A stretch of DNA of 64,000 bases from Streptomyces sp. MJM8645 (GCF_001625365.1 NZ_LJJF01000001.1:806001-870000), one strand, 5' to 3'. Shown: positions 26,282-35,484, counted from the first letter of the stretch. Numbers and translations are program-made. The notes: generated by a model not told the origin, from the letters alone.

Positions 26282-27212
26282 ACCCGGCGAGGCCGTGCCG
26301 GTGGGCGTAGAGCGCGGCGCGCAGCCGGTCGGGCTGCCCGATCTTGCGCATGGCCTGGGTGAGGTGCTTCTTCACGGTCGCCTCGGCCAGGGCGAGTTCC
26401 CGCCCGATCTCGGCGTTGCTCAGCCCGAGCCCGAGCTGGACCAGCACCTCGTGCTCACGATCCGTCAGTCCGGCGTGCTGCGGCGGCAGTTCGCCGACGT
26501 GCTGCGGGGGCGCCGCCGCGTGGGTCCGGGCCGGCGGCGGCGCCGGCAGGAACACCGACCCGCCCGCCGCGGCGAGTTGGACGGCGCTGATGATCCGGTC
26601 CTCGGCCAGGTCGAGCGGGAAGCAGCCGCTGGCCCCGGCCAGCAGCATCCGGCTCGCCTCGGCGGTCGACTCGGCCCGGCGCAGCAGCAGCACCCGGGCG
26701 TCGGGCGCCGCGTCCGGGCCGCGCAGCGCCACCACGACGGCGAGGTCGGCCTCCAGGCTCGCGCCGCGGCCGAGCAGGATGACGTCGGGGGCGACCCGGC
26801 GCACGGCGGCCACCGCGCGCAGCGGGTCGCCGGTGGACCCGACCACGGCCAGTCCGGGCACGGTCGTCAGCACGCTGCGCAGCCCGGCGCTGGCCACCGA
26901 GTGCCGCTCGACCAGGAACACCCGGGCGTCGGCGGTGCGGTCGCGGTCCTCCTCCACGCACATCGGATGGCCGCACCCGCAACCGGTGGCGGTCGGCCCG
27001 ACCGACGGTGGCGGCGTCACCGTCTCCGCCAGCAGCTGGTGACCGGCGATCAGGTCGAGCGGGTTGTCGATCTCGGCCTGCGCCGGGGGCGCGGCGTGCA
27101 CCGGCGGCGCGCCCGCGGCGGGGGCGTCCACCAGGGTGGCGCCGCCGCAGGCACCGCGTCGGGCGGGAATCCGGCGGCCGCGCGGGCCGGCCGGGACGGC
27201 GAGCTTGCTCAC
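26280..27212 (-). CDS. LuxR-family regulator with degenerate receiver domain
   Basis: About 310 aa. Start is either ATG 27221 or GTG 27212; the latter overlaps the stop of an 18-codon mini-ORF (GTGA) and is slightly preferred. The C-terminal HTH is LTDREHEVLVQLGLGLSNAEIGRELALAEATVKKHL. A NarL-like receiver precedes it, but the phosphorylation Asp is missing: the strand reads DVILLGRG where LLDxxMP is expected. A Cys-rich CGCGHPMC patch lies near residue 80. It is therefore probably phosphorylation-independent. Its gene lies between the biosynthetic island and the ABC importer and could control either. Confidence 0.82.
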   Translation of the reverse strand: MSKLAVPAGPRGRRIPARRGACGGATLVDAPAAGAPPVHAAPPAQAEIDNPLDLIAGHQLLAETVTPPPSVGPTATGCGCGHPMCVEEDRDRTADARVFLVERHSVASAGLRSVLTTVPGLAVVGSTGDPLRAVAAVRRVAPDVILLGRGASLEADLAVVVALRGPDAAPDARVLLLRRAESTAEASRMLLAGASGCFPLDLAEDRIISAVQLAAAGGSVFLPAPPPARTHAAAPPQHVGELPPQHAGLTDREHEVLVQLGLGLSNAEIGRELALAEATVKKHLTQAMRKIGQPDRLRAALYAHRHGLAG

Positions 27213-27265
27213 TGCTGCCATCGCGCACCCCCGGGGGCGGAGGCAGGGCGTCTGAGGTACGGCAT
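27209..27265 (-). CDS. 18-codon mini-ORF coupled to LuxR gene
   Basis: Encodes MPYLRRPASAPGGARWQQ, with AAGGGG about ten bases before its ATG, and ends in TGA overlapping the GTG candidate start of the LuxR gene. It may work by translational coupling rather than as a peptide. Confidence 0.35.
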   Translation of the reverse strand: MPYLRRPASAPGGARWQQ

Positions 27266-27410
27266 GGCGATACGGTCCCCTTGCTGGTGGCGGGCCGGCC
27301 CGGTGGGCACGGGTGCTGCGGCGAGGATCCGTCGAGGACGCGCACGGGCGTCGGCTGCGGAATCCGGGACTGGGGAGGGGCGCCGACCGCAGCGGCTGGG
27401 AACGGGGCGG

Positions 27411-27509
27411 TCAGCGCGCAGCGCGCGGGCGACAGAGCTCGTCGAAACACCGTCGGTGCCACGAGCCGCCGATCCCGACCAGGGTGATGTCGGTCCGCCG
27501 AATAGCCAT
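27411..27509 (-). CDS. Possible leaderless 32-aa leader peptide
   Basis: Encodes 32 residues (MAIRRTDITLVGIG start, Trp at 17, Cys at 21 and 26). Its ATG lies 7 bases after a TAGGGT -10, exactly where transcription should start. It precedes the LuxR gene by about 190 bases. No stable family resemblance is seen. Confidence 0.4.
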   Translation of the reverse strand: MAIRRTDITLVGIGGSWHRRCFDELCRPRAAR

Positions 27510-27516
27510 GCGGGGA

Positions 27517-27546
27517 ACCCTAGGTCCGGTTCCTTGTGCAGGTCAA
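27517..27546 (-). promoter_or_regulatory. Promoter of LuxR transcription unit
   Basis: On the minus strand, -35 TTGACC (27541-27546), an 18-base spacer and -10 TAGGGT (27517-27522) form a near-consensus vegetative promoter. Confidence 0.6.
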
Positions 27547-27976
27547 GGACGGAACCGGGGCTCGGCGTCCTGGGCAGTGGCGGTCCTGACACTCCGGATG
27601 CTGTGACCAGGAGTAACAGCATCAAGTGCTGACTGGCTGTCCGGGCCACCGGTCCGCAACGCTCCTTCAAGCGGCCGCAGCTGCCGGAGCGGCACCGACG
27701 TCCCCCGTCCCACGGACCGCCCGACCCGTGCTCCGGCACCCGATCCCGCCCGGACGCGGCATCCGCCCCCCGGCGAACGGCCCGTCCCACGGCCCCGGTC
27801 CGGCGGTCCAGCACCCCGGACGCCGCCGGTGACTGCTGGTCACCACCGGCGACCGTCCCGAACCGCTCCCCGACCCGCTCCCGAACCGCCCCTCCCGGAA
27901 GGACCACCAGCCCCATGCCCGCCCCGCCCAACCGGCCCGCCGCCGGCCAGTCCGGCGCCACGCCACGGAGGGCCGG
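27547..27976. other. Intergenic region before ABC importer operon
   Basis: 430 bases between divergent units. Short open frames here are GC-rich shadows without ribosome binding sites. The importer promoter must be inside, but no clear element was identified; only the GGAGG before 27977 is evident. Confidence 0.45.
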
Positions 27977-28921
27977 GTGACCCGCTTCCTGCTGCGCCGC
28001 CTCCTGCTGGCCGTACCGACCCTGCTCGGCGTCACCGCCGTCGTCTTCGCGACCGTCACGCTCGTCCCCGGCGATCCGGTGGCCCTCTTCCTCGGGCCGG
28101 GCGCACCGCCCGAGGCCCGCCGCGAGCTCTCCGAACGGCTCGGCCTGGACCAGCCGTTGCCCGTCCGCTACGCCTCCTGGCTCTGGCACGCGCTCACCGG
28201 CGACCTCGGCACCTCCGTCTCCGGCCAGCGCCCGGTCGCCGACCTGCTGCTCCCGGCGCTCGGCCAGACGCTGACCCTGACCGCGGCCGCCTTCCTGCTG
28301 GTGCTGGTCGGCGGGGTGGCGCTGGGCGCCGTCGGCGCGCTGCGCCCGCGCGGCCCCGGCGGGCGGATCTCCGGCACGCTGTCCGCCCTCGCGGTCTCCG
28401 CCCCGCAGTACTCGGTGGCCCTGCTGCTGATCGCCGTCTTCGCCGTGGGCCTGCGCTGGCTGCCGGCCGGGGGCACGCACGACGTGTTCGGCTCCGGCGG
28501 CCTGCCCGACCTGGCCCGCCACCTGATCCTGCCGGCCGTGGCCGCCGCGCTCGTCCCGCTCGGGCTCACCGCCCGGGTGTTCCGGGCCGCGCTGGGGGGC
28601 GTGCTGGCCGGCGAGCTGGCCGACTCGCTGCGCGCCCGCGGCCTGCGCCCGGCCACCGTGCTGCGGCACTGCGTGCACAACGCCTCGCCGGCGCTGCTGA
28701 CCATCGGCGGCCTGCAACTCGCCTACCTCCTGGAAGGGGTGATCTTCGTGGAGACCCTGTTCGCCTGGCCCGGCGTCGGCCGGCTGCTGTACGACGCGCT
28801 CACCTCCCGCGACCTGCCCCTGGTGCAGGGCGGGGTGCTGGTGGTGGCGGTCGCGTTCGTCGGCGTCAACATCCTCGTGGACGCGGCGCACGCGGCGATC
28901 GACCCGCGAGTAAGGAACTGA
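27977..28921 (+). CDS. ABC importer permease, DppB/OppB type
   Basis: A protein of 314 aa from GTG behind GGAGGG. It begins with the family signature FLLRRLLLAVPTLLGVTAVVF (TM1) and LVPGDPVALFLG, has about six helices, and carries the EAA loop region DSLRARGLRPATVLRHCVHNA that docks to the ATPase. The C-terminus EGVIFVETLFAWPGVGRLLYDALTSRDLPLVQG is diagnostic. It forms the membrane channel with the next gene product for uptake of peptides, nickel chelates or similar solutes. Confidence 0.93.
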   Translation: MTRFLLRRLLLAVPTLLGVTAVVFATVTLVPGDPVALFLGPGAPPEARRELSERLGLDQPLPVRYASWLWHALTGDLGTSVSGQRPVADLLLPALGQTLTLTAAAFLLVLVGGVALGAVGALRPRGPGGRISGTLSALAVSAPQYSVALLLIAVFAVGLRWLPAGGTHDVFGSGGLPDLARHLILPAVAAALVPLGLTARVFRAALGGVLAGELADSLRARGLRPATVLRHCVHNASPALLTIGGLQLAYLLEGVIFVETLFAWPGVGRLLYDALTSRDLPLVQGGVLVVAVAFVGVNILVDAAHAAIDPRVRN

Positions 28922-28922
28922 T

Positions 28923-29870
28923 GTGACGTCACGTGTCCTCAGCCGGGGCAACCTCGGCCTGACCGTCCCCGCCGCCCTCGCGGCGCTGCTGGTCCTGCTC
29001 GCGCTCGCCGCGCCACTGGTCGCCCCGTATGACCCGGCCGCCGGGCGGCTGGCGGACCGGCTGCTCGACCCGGGCAGCCCCGGCCACCTGCTCGGCACCG
29101 ACGGCCAGGGCCGCGATCTGCTCAGCCGGCTGATCTGGGCCGGGCGCGCCTCGCTCACCGGCGGGCTCGTCCCGGTCGCGGTGGCCGCCGTCGTCGGCAC
29201 CCTGCTCGGCGTCGTGGCCGGGCTCGGCGGCCGGATCACCGAACAGGCCCTGCTGCGCCTGCTGGACGTGCTCTACGCCTTCCCCGGGGTGCTGCTGGCG
29301 ATCGCCATCGCCTCGCTGCTCACGCCCGGCCTGGGCGCGACCGTGCTCGCGCTGTCGGTGGTGCTCACCCCCGCGGTGGCACGGGTCGCGTTCACCGAGA
29401 CCCGGCGCGTCCGGGCCGCCGAATACCTGGTGGCCGCCCGGGTCAGCGGCGCCGGCTGGGGGTCGCTGGTCCTGCGCCAGGTCGCCCCGGTGGTGGCGCC
29501 GGTGGTCCTGGTGTACGCGTCCTCGCTGGTCGGGCTGGCCATCATGTACGCCGCCGGGCTGTCCTTCCTCGGGCTCGGGGTCGCCCCGCCCACCGCCGAG
29601 TGGGGCGCGATGCTGGAGGAGCTGCGGCCCTCGCTGCTCACCCACCCCTGGGTGGCGGTGCTGCCGGCCCTGGTCATCATCGCCGTCTCGGTCGTCTTCA
29701 ACACCCTCGGCGAGACGCTGCGCACCCGCGTCGGCGACACCGGCGCCCTGCTGGCGCACGCCGCCCCCGCCGCCGCGAGCCGGTCCACCGACCAGTCCAC
29801 CGACCGCTCAGCCGACCGCTCGGCCGACGGCTCGGCCCGGCCGGGAGCCGCGAAGCGGGTGGGCGCATGA
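28923..29870 (+). CDS. ABC importer permease, DppC/OppC type
   Basis: A protein of 315 aa starting one base after the previous stop. It shows the DppC pattern: TM1, then APYDPAAGRLADRLLDPG and HLLGTDGQGRDLLSRLIWAGRASL, and the EAA loop AAEYLVAARVSGAGWGSLVLRQV. The last about 30 residues are a Ser/Thr/Asp repeat (STDQSTDRSADRSADGSA) from short tandem DNA repeats at 29783-29838, probably a cytoplasmic tail without function. The stop overlaps the next ATG. Confidence 0.92.
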   Translation: MTSRVLSRGNLGLTVPAALAALLVLLALAAPLVAPYDPAAGRLADRLLDPGSPGHLLGTDGQGRDLLSRLIWAGRASLTGGLVPVAVAAVVGTLLGVVAGLGGRITEQALLRLLDVLYAFPGVLLAIAIASLLTPGLGATVLALSVVLTPAVARVAFTETRRVRAAEYLVAARVSGAGWGSLVLRQVAPVVAPVVLVYASSLVGLAIMYAAGLSFLGLGVAPPTAEWGAMLEELRPSLLTHPWVAVLPALVIIAVSVVFNTLGETLRTRVGDTGALLAHAAPAAASRSTDQSTDRSADRSADGSARPGAAKRVGA

Positions 29871-30649
29871 GCACGCTGCTGGAGATCAACGGCCTGACCG
29901 TCGAGTACCCCGGCGGGGTCCGGGCCGTCGACGACGTCTCCCTCACCCTGCCCGCCGGCCGCTCCCTGGTGCTGCTCGGCGAATCCGGCAGCGGCAAGAC
30001 CACCGTCGCCCGCACAGTGCTCGGGCTGCCGGGGCACGGCGCCGCCGTCACCGGAGGCATCCGGCTCGCCGGGACGGACCTGCGGGCGCTCGGCGAACGC
30101 GCACTGGCCGACGTCCGCGGCCGGCGGATCGGCTACGTTCCGCAGGACCCGACCGCCTCGCTCGACCCGCTGCGCCGGATCGGCCCGCAGCTCGCCGAGG
30201 TGCTGCGGCGGCACGGGATCGCCGCCGACCGCCGGGCCGCCCGCGCGGCCGTCCCGAAGCTGCTCGCCACCGCCGGCATCCCGGACCCGGAACGCGTCGC
30301 CCGGGCCTACCCGCACGAGCTCTCCGGCGGCCTGCGCCAGCGCGCCGCCATCGCCGTCGCGATCTGCTGCGGCCCGGAACTGCTGATCGCCGACGAGCCG
30401 ACCACCGCGCTCGACGCGCTGATCCGCGGGCGGATCCTCGACCTGTTCACCACCCTGCGCGCCGACTGCGGCATCGCCCTGCTGCTGGTCACCCACGACC
30501 TCGCGGCGGCCCGCCGGATCGGCGGCACCGTGGCGGTCATGCGGGCCGGCCGGATCGTCGAACTCGGGCCCGCCGAACGGGTGCTGGGCGACCCGGAACA
30601 CGCCTTCACCGCCGCCCTGGTGGCCGCCGAACCAGGAGCCCGCCGATGA
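29867..30649 (+). CDS. ABC importer ATPase, DppD/OppD type
   Basis: A protein of 260 aa. Walker A GESGSGKTT (about 40), Q-loop YVPQDPTASLDP, signature LSGGLRQRAAIA (Gly-Leu for Gly-Gln), Walker B LLIADEPTTALD and the H-loop His in VTHDL are all present. It stops earlier than most DppD proteins and lacks the long C-terminal oligopeptide/dipeptide domain. It overlaps both neighbours by ATGA. Confidence 0.92.
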   Translation: MSTLLEINGLTVEYPGGVRAVDDVSLTLPAGRSLVLLGESGSGKTTVARTVLGLPGHGAAVTGGIRLAGTDLRALGERALADVRGRRIGYVPQDPTASLDPLRRIGPQLAEVLRRHGIAADRRAARAAVPKLLATAGIPDPERVARAYPHELSGGLRQRAAIAVAICCGPELLIADEPTTALDALIRGRILDLFTTLRADCGIALLLVTHDLAAARRIGGTVAVMRAGRIVELGPAERVLGDPEHAFTAALVAAEPGARR

Positions 30650-31446
30650 ACGCCGTAGCCCACACCCGGCCGGACGCCGTAGACCACACCCGCCCAGGCC
30701 CGGTCCTGGTCGTCGACGCCGTCACCAAGCGCTACGGCGACCGGACCGCCCTGGACGCCGTCAGCCTCACCGTCGCGCCGGGCGAGACCGTCGGCCTGGT
30801 CGGCGAGTCCGGCTCGGGGAAGTCCACCCTGGCCCGGCTCGCCCTCGGGGTGCTCGCCCCCGACGCCGGCAGCGTCCGCTTCGCCGGCCGCGATCCGTAC
30901 CGGCTGCGCGGCCGCGCCGACCGGGCGCTGCGGGGCCGCCTCCAGTTCGTCCCGCAGGACCCGCGCGGATCGCTCAACCCCAGCCTGCGCGCCGGGGAGG
31001 CGGTCGCCTTCGCGCTGCGCCTGCACGGCACACCGCGCGCCGAACGCGCCGCGGCCGTCGCCCGGCTCTTCACCCAGGTCGGCCTGGAGCCCGCGCTCGC
31101 CGACCGCTACCCCCGGGAGCTGTCCGGCGGGCAGCTCCAGCGGGTGGCCGTCGCCCGGGCCCTGGCCACCGGACCGGACCTGGTCGTCTGCGACGAACCG
31201 ACCTCCGCCCTCGACCGCAGCGTGCAGGCCCGCCTGCTCGACCTGCTGACCGATCTCCAGGAACGCACCGGCCTGGCCTACCTGTTCATCTCCCACGACC
31301 TCGCCGTCGTCCGGCACCTCGCCCACCGGGTGCTGGTGCTGCGGCACGGCCAGGTGGTCGAGGAGGGCCCGGCCGGCCTGCTCTGGGACTCCCCCGCGCA
31401 CCCGTACACCCGGGCGCTGCTGGAGGCCGCCACCGGCGTCGCGTGA
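30646..31446 (+). CDS. ABC importer ATPase, DppF/OppF type
   Basis: A protein of 266 aa. Walker A GESGSGKST (about 52), Q-loop FVPQDPRGSLNP, signature LSGGQLQRVAVA, Walker B LVVCDEPTSALD and H-loop ISHDLAVV are intact. The C-terminus HPYTRALLEAA is typical for the family. It forms the ATPase heterodimer with the preceding protein. Confidence 0.93.
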   Translation: MNAVAHTRPDAVDHTRPGPVLVVDAVTKRYGDRTALDAVSLTVAPGETVGLVGESGSGKSTLARLALGVLAPDAGSVRFAGRDPYRLRGRADRALRGRLQFVPQDPRGSLNPSLRAGEAVAFALRLHGTPRAERAAAVARLFTQVGLEPALADRYPRELSGGQLQRVAVARALATGPDLVVCDEPTSALDRSVQARLLDLLTDLQERTGLAYLFISHDLAVVRHLAHRVLVLRHGQVVEEGPAGLLWDSPAHPYTRALLEAATGVA

Positions 31447-31488
31447 CCCGCCGCCGAAGCTCCATACCGACACACCGCCGAACCACCG

Positions 31489-31536
31489 AACCCCCGCACC
31501 GCTGAACCCCCGCACCGCTGAACCTCCGCACCACCG
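31489..31536 (+). repeat. 16-bp tandem repeats before binding-protein gene
   Basis: Three 16-bp units (two identical AACCCCCGCACCGCTG, one diverged) lie between the ATPase stop and the ribosome binding site of the solute-binding protein gene. Confidence 0.8.
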
Positions 31537-31554
31537 AACCGACGAGGAATCGCC

Positions 31555-33174
31555 ATGACGCGCACCAGCCGTATCCGCTCCAGAGCCGTCGCCCTGCCGG
31601 CCGCCGCCGTTCTGCTCGCGGCGGCGGCAGGCTGCGCCGGCTCCGACGGCGGCGGCTCCGCGGGGGCGGGCGGCGGTGACGGCCGCGGCGGCACCCTGGT
31701 CATCGGCGCCACCGGCAAACTCCCCAACCCCGACACGGTGATCGGCGGCGCCGGCTTCGAGGGCAAGCGGCTGGTCTCCTTCCAGCTCTACGAGGGCCTC
31801 ACCCGGTACGAACTGCTCAAGGACACCGACAAGCCGCCGGTCGTCACCGGCGCCCTGGCCACCGACTGGCAGGTCGCCGCCGACGCCAGGACGTGGACCT
31901 TCACCCTCCGCAAGGGCGTCACGTTCCAGGACGGCACCCCGTTCGACGCCGACGCCGTGGTCTTCAACCTGGCCCGCTACCTCGACAAGAAGAGCCCCGA
32001 GTACACCGACGCCCTCGGCGCCGCCGCCGCCGAGTACGCGGGCGACATCGCCTCGTACCGCAAGACCGACGCCGACCACGTCGAGCTGGTCACCAAGGAC
32101 CCCAACGGCCACTTCCCCGAGGACCTCGCGCACGTCCTGATCGCGAGCCCCACCGCCGTCCGCAAGTCCGGCTCGGCGGACTTCGCCCGGCACCCGGTCG
32201 GCACCGGCCCCTTCTCGTTCGTCTCGCAGACCGAGGGCCAGCAGATCGAGCTGGCCGCCAACAAGGGCTACTGGCGCGGCGCCCCCAGGCTCGACCGGCT
32301 CGTGATCAAGGCGCTGCCGGACGCCGCGGCCCGCACCGCCGCCCTGCGCTCCGGCGGCGTGAACTGGATCGAGTACCCGAACCCGGACGACATCGACAGC
32401 CTCAAGGCCGACGGCGTCCAGATCGCCACGAACAGCTACGACCACCTCTGGTACTGGATCCTGGACACCTCGAAGGCGCCCTGGGACAACCCGCTGGTCC
32501 GCAGGGCCGCCAACTACGCGATCGACCGCAAGGCCATCGCCGAGAAGCTGCTGCACGGCACCGCCGACCCCGCCTACCAGACCGCGCCGCGCGCCACCGC
32601 CGCCTACGACCCCGCCGGCGACGTCTACTCCTACGACCCCGCCAAGGCCCGGCAGTTGCTCGCCGAGGCCGGCGTCCCGAACGGCTTCAGCACCTCCGTC
32701 ACCGTGCCCACCGGCGGCAGCGGCAACCTGCTGCCGGTGCCGATCGCCGAGGCCCTCCAGCGGGATCTCGCCGCCGTCGGCATCAAGGTCGAGCTGCGCA
32801 CCACCGACTGGACCACGCTGATCGGCGCCGAGGCCAAGGGCCAGGTGGCGCTCGGCTCGGACGCCGTCGCCCAGTCCACCACGCTGTTCCAGTCCGAGGC
32901 GCTGCTCCCGCTGTTCATCGGCTCCAAGAGCCCCTTCTGGACCGGCCACTACGCCAACCCGCAGGTCGACGAGCTGCTCGCCTCCTCGGCCGCCGATGCC
33001 GACCAGGCCACCCGGCAGGCCGGGTACCGCAAGGCGCTCGCCCTGGTCACCCAGGACGCGCCCTGGCTGTTCGTGGTCAACGACCGCAATCCGCGGGCCC
33101 TTTCGCCGAGGGTCCAGGGGCTCGTGCAGCCGCAGTCCTGGTTCCTCGACCTGACCACCGTATGGGTCCGCTGA
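31555..33174 (+). CDS. Solute-binding lipoprotein of the ABC importer (SBP family 5)
   Basis: A protein of 539 aa. The signal peptide ends in the lipobox LAAAAGC, so Cys is lipidated and the protein is anchored outside the membrane. SBP-5 features follow: LVSFQLYEGLTRYE, WTFTLRKGVTFQDGTPFDADAVVFNLARY, GTGPFSFVS and NPLVRRAANYAIDRKAI. It is preceded by GACGAGGA. It captures the ligand for the permease pair encoded upstream. The ligand is unknown; two luciferase-like oxygenases follow at once, so a compound degraded by oxygenation is likelier than a plain peptide. Confidence 0.92.
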   Translation: MTRTSRIRSRAVALPAAAVLLAAAAGCAGSDGGGSAGAGGGDGRGGTLVIGATGKLPNPDTVIGGAGFEGKRLVSFQLYEGLTRYELLKDTDKPPVVTGALATDWQVAADARTWTFTLRKGVTFQDGTPFDADAVVFNLARYLDKKSPEYTDALGAAAAEYAGDIASYRKTDADHVELVTKDPNGHFPEDLAHVLIASPTAVRKSGSADFARHPVGTGPFSFVSQTEGQQIELAANKGYWRGAPRLDRLVIKALPDAAARTAALRSGGVNWIEYPNPDDIDSLKADGVQIATNSYDHLWYWILDTSKAPWDNPLVRRAANYAIDRKAIAEKLLHGTADPAYQTAPRATAAYDPAGDVYSYDPAKARQLLAEAGVPNGFSTSVTVPTGGSGNLLPVPIAEALQRDLAAVGIKVELRTTDWTTLIGAEAKGQVALGSDAVAQSTTLFQSEALLPLFIGSKSPFWTGHYANPQVDELLASSAADADQATRQAGYRKALALVTQDAPWLFVVNDRNPRALSPRVQGLVQPQSWFLDLTTVWVR

Positions 33175-33254
33175 CCCGCGGACACCGCCTCTCCCCCGCC
33201 CTCGCCCGCCACCGCCGAAGAGCACCGCGCACCACAGGAAGGACGGCCATCCCG

Positions 33255-34328
33255 ATGACCGACCCGCACCGACCGCACCACCACAGCGGGACCGTCCCGC
33301 CCGGCTCCGCGCACGGCTCCGCACACACCCCCGTGCCCGCCGCGCCGCCCAAGTGGGGCATCACCCTCCCGCTGCCCGGCCTGACCATCGACCGGCACCG
33401 GTTCCTGGTCGAGCGGCTGCCCGACCTCGGCTACACCGACGTGTGGAGCGCCGAGGGCGGCGGCACCGACGCCTTCACCCCGCTGGCCGCCACGGCGGCC
33501 TGGTCCCCCTCGCTGCGGATCGGCACCGGCATCGTCCCGGTGCACACCCGCGGCCCGGCCGTGCTCGCCCAGACCGCCGCGACACTCGCCCAACTCGCCC
33601 CGGGCCGACTGCTGCTGGGCATCGGAGCCTCGGTGCCCGCGCACGTCACCGACATCAACGGCATCCCGTTCGACGAGCCGTTCAAGCGGACCAGGGACGT
33701 CCTGCGCTTCGTCACCCGGGCGCTGCGCGGCGAGTACGTCACCGGCGGGTTCGACACCTTCGACATCACCGGCTACCGGCTGCCGCACCCCCCGACCGAG
33801 CCGGTCAAGGTCATCCTGGGCGCACTGCGGCCCAACATGCTCCGGCTCGGCTTCACCGAGGGCGACGGCGCCATCACCAACCTGCTGTTCCCGCACGACG
33901 TGCCGAAGATCCTGGACGCCGTCGGCCCGCAGCCGCCCGGGAAGGAACTGGTCGTCAAGGTCTTCGTCTGCCCCACCGACGACACCGACTACGCCCACCG
34001 CGCCAGCCGGCCGTTCCTCGCCTGGATCCTCAACCGCGAGCCGTACCGCAAGTTCCACGAGTGGCTGGGCCACGGCGAACTCCTCGCCGAGACCCACCGG
34101 CTCTGGGCGGCCGGCGACCCGGAGAGCGCCCAGAAGGCGCTGCCCGACGAGGTCGTCGACGGGCTGTTCATCAGCGGCTCGCCGGAGGAGTGCCGGGAAC
34201 GCATCCTCGCCTACCACCGCCCCGGTGTCACCACCATCCAGCTGTACGTGTCGCTGCCGCCCGAGGTGTTCGTCAGCCGCGCCAAGCTGCTCGACACCTT
34301 GGCCCGGCTCGGGCCGGCCGCCCTCTGA
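33255..34328 (+). CDS. LLM-class flavin/F420-dependent oxidoreductase
   Basis: A protein of 357 aa from ATG 33255. After a His/Pro-rich N-terminus of about 30 residues comes the luciferase-like TIM barrel: WGITLPLPG, YTDVWSAEGGGTDAFTPLAATAAWSPSLRIGTGIVPVHTRGPAVLAQTAATLAQLAPGRLLLGIG, the usual LLM core. Members use FMNH2 or F420. The C-terminal ISGSPEECRERILAYHRPGVTTIQLYV is typical of actinobacterial F420-type members. The His-rich start may be artefactual if a downstream start is used. Confidence 0.85.
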   Translation: MTDPHRPHHHSGTVPPGSAHGSAHTPVPAAPPKWGITLPLPGLTIDRHRFLVERLPDLGYTDVWSAEGGGTDAFTPLAATAAWSPSLRIGTGIVPVHTRGPAVLAQTAATLAQLAPGRLLLGIGASVPAHVTDINGIPFDEPFKRTRDVLRFVTRALRGEYVTGGFDTFDITGYRLPHPPTEPVKVILGALRPNMLRLGFTEGDGAITNLLFPHDVPKILDAVGPQPPGKELVVKVFVCPTDDTDYAHRASRPFLAWILNREPYRKFHEWLGHGELLAETHRLWAAGDPESAQKALPDEVVDGLFISGSPEECRERILAYHRPGVTTIQLYVSLPPEVFVSRAKLLDTLARLGPAAL

Positions 34329-34392
34329 CCGTCGCGCCCCACCCGTCCCCATCCCCTGTCACCCTCACGACGCTCACGACCGGAGGCGAGCC

Positions 34393-35484
34393 GTGCCACT
34401 CGAAATCCGCGGCGGGGTCCGCGCCGCACCCGTCCCCGGCCACACCGCGCAGGAACGCCAGGCCCTGCGCTGGGCCCCCGACGGCCGCGACCGCACCGCC
34501 GACCCCGCGTACGTCACCCGCACCGCGCGGGAGAACGAGGAGGACGGGCTGGACAGCGCCCTGGTGGTGCAGTCCAGTTCGTGGCCCGACCCGTGGCTGG
34601 TGGCCTCGTGGGCCCTGGCCGCCACCACCCGGCTGCGCATCGCGGTCGCCCACCGGGTCGGCACCACCGCGCCGACCGTCGCCGCCCGCTCCCTCGCGAC
34701 CCTGGACCGCCTCTCCGGCGGGCGGGCGGCGGCCCACGTCATCATCGGCTCCAGCGACCACGACACGGCCCGCGACGGCGACCTCCTGGACAAGCAGGAG
34801 CGCTACCGCCGGGCCGACGAGTACCTCGACCTGTTCACCCGCTACCTCGCCGCCGACCAGGACATCGACCACAAGGGCGAGTTCTACACCGTGTCCGCCG
34901 CCCGGCCCGGCCTGCACCCCAGACCCGGCGGCGAGCTGCTCTCCTTCGGCGGCTCGTCACCGCAGGGCCTCGACCTGGCGGCCCGCTACGCGGAGGTGTA
35001 CGCCGTCAGCCCGCTGCCGCTGCCGGACACCCGGCGGCGGATCGCCCAGGTCCGCACCGCCGCCGCCGCGCACGGCCGGACCCTGCGGATCTGGCGGCAC
35101 GTCACCGTCGTCCTCGCCGACACCGACGAGGCGGCCCGCGACCGCGTCCGCCGGCTGCGCCGCGACGCCCTGCGCCTCACCTCCGGTAGCGGCGGGCCCT
35201 GGACGGAAGCCGTCCAGCTCGACCGCGACCGCGAGCGCGGCCGCTCCGACCCCTCCCGGGGCGACGAGCAGGTGGCCGCCTACATCCGCCGCTCCCTCAC
35301 CGCCGCCTACGCCGGCTCCCCCGCCACCGTCGCCGCCCGCATCGGCCTGCTGCGCTCGGCCGGCGTGGACATCGTCCAGCTCGACCTCCCCGTCGAGACG
35401 GACCAGGACCGTGAGCTGCGCCGCAGCCTCGTCCGCCACCTCCGCACCGGCCTCGGCACCCCCGCCGACCGCCGCGTCTGGTGA
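34393..35484 (+). CDS. LLM-class monooxygenase, SsuD-like
   Basis: A protein of 363 aa from GTG 34393 with GGAGGCGAG in front. It contains DSALVVQSSSWPDPWLVASWALAATTRLRIAVAHRVGTTAPTVAARSLATLDRLSGGRAAAHVIIGSSD, the pattern of alkanesulfonate monooxygenase SsuD and relatives. Later segments are RRADEYLDLFTRYL and FGGSSPQGLDLAARYAEVYAV. SsuD-type enzymes cleave C-S bonds of sulfonates with FMNH2; related ones act on other heteroatom compounds. Being last in the importer operon, it probably processes the imported compound. Confidence 0.87.
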   Translation: MPLEIRGGVRAAPVPGHTAQERQALRWAPDGRDRTADPAYVTRTARENEEDGLDSALVVQSSSWPDPWLVASWALAATTRLRIAVAHRVGTTAPTVAARSLATLDRLSGGRAAAHVIIGSSDHDTARDGDLLDKQERYRRADEYLDLFTRYLAADQDIDHKGEFYTVSAARPGLHPRPGGELLSFGGSSPQGLDLAARYAEVYAVSPLPLPDTRRRIAQVRTAAAAHGRTLRIWRHVTVVLADTDEAARDRVRRLRRDALRLTSGSGGPWTEAVQLDRDRERGRSDPSRGDEQVAAYIRRSLTAAYAGSPATVAARIGLLRSAGVDIVQLDLPVETDQDRELRRSLVRHLRTGLGTPADRRVW

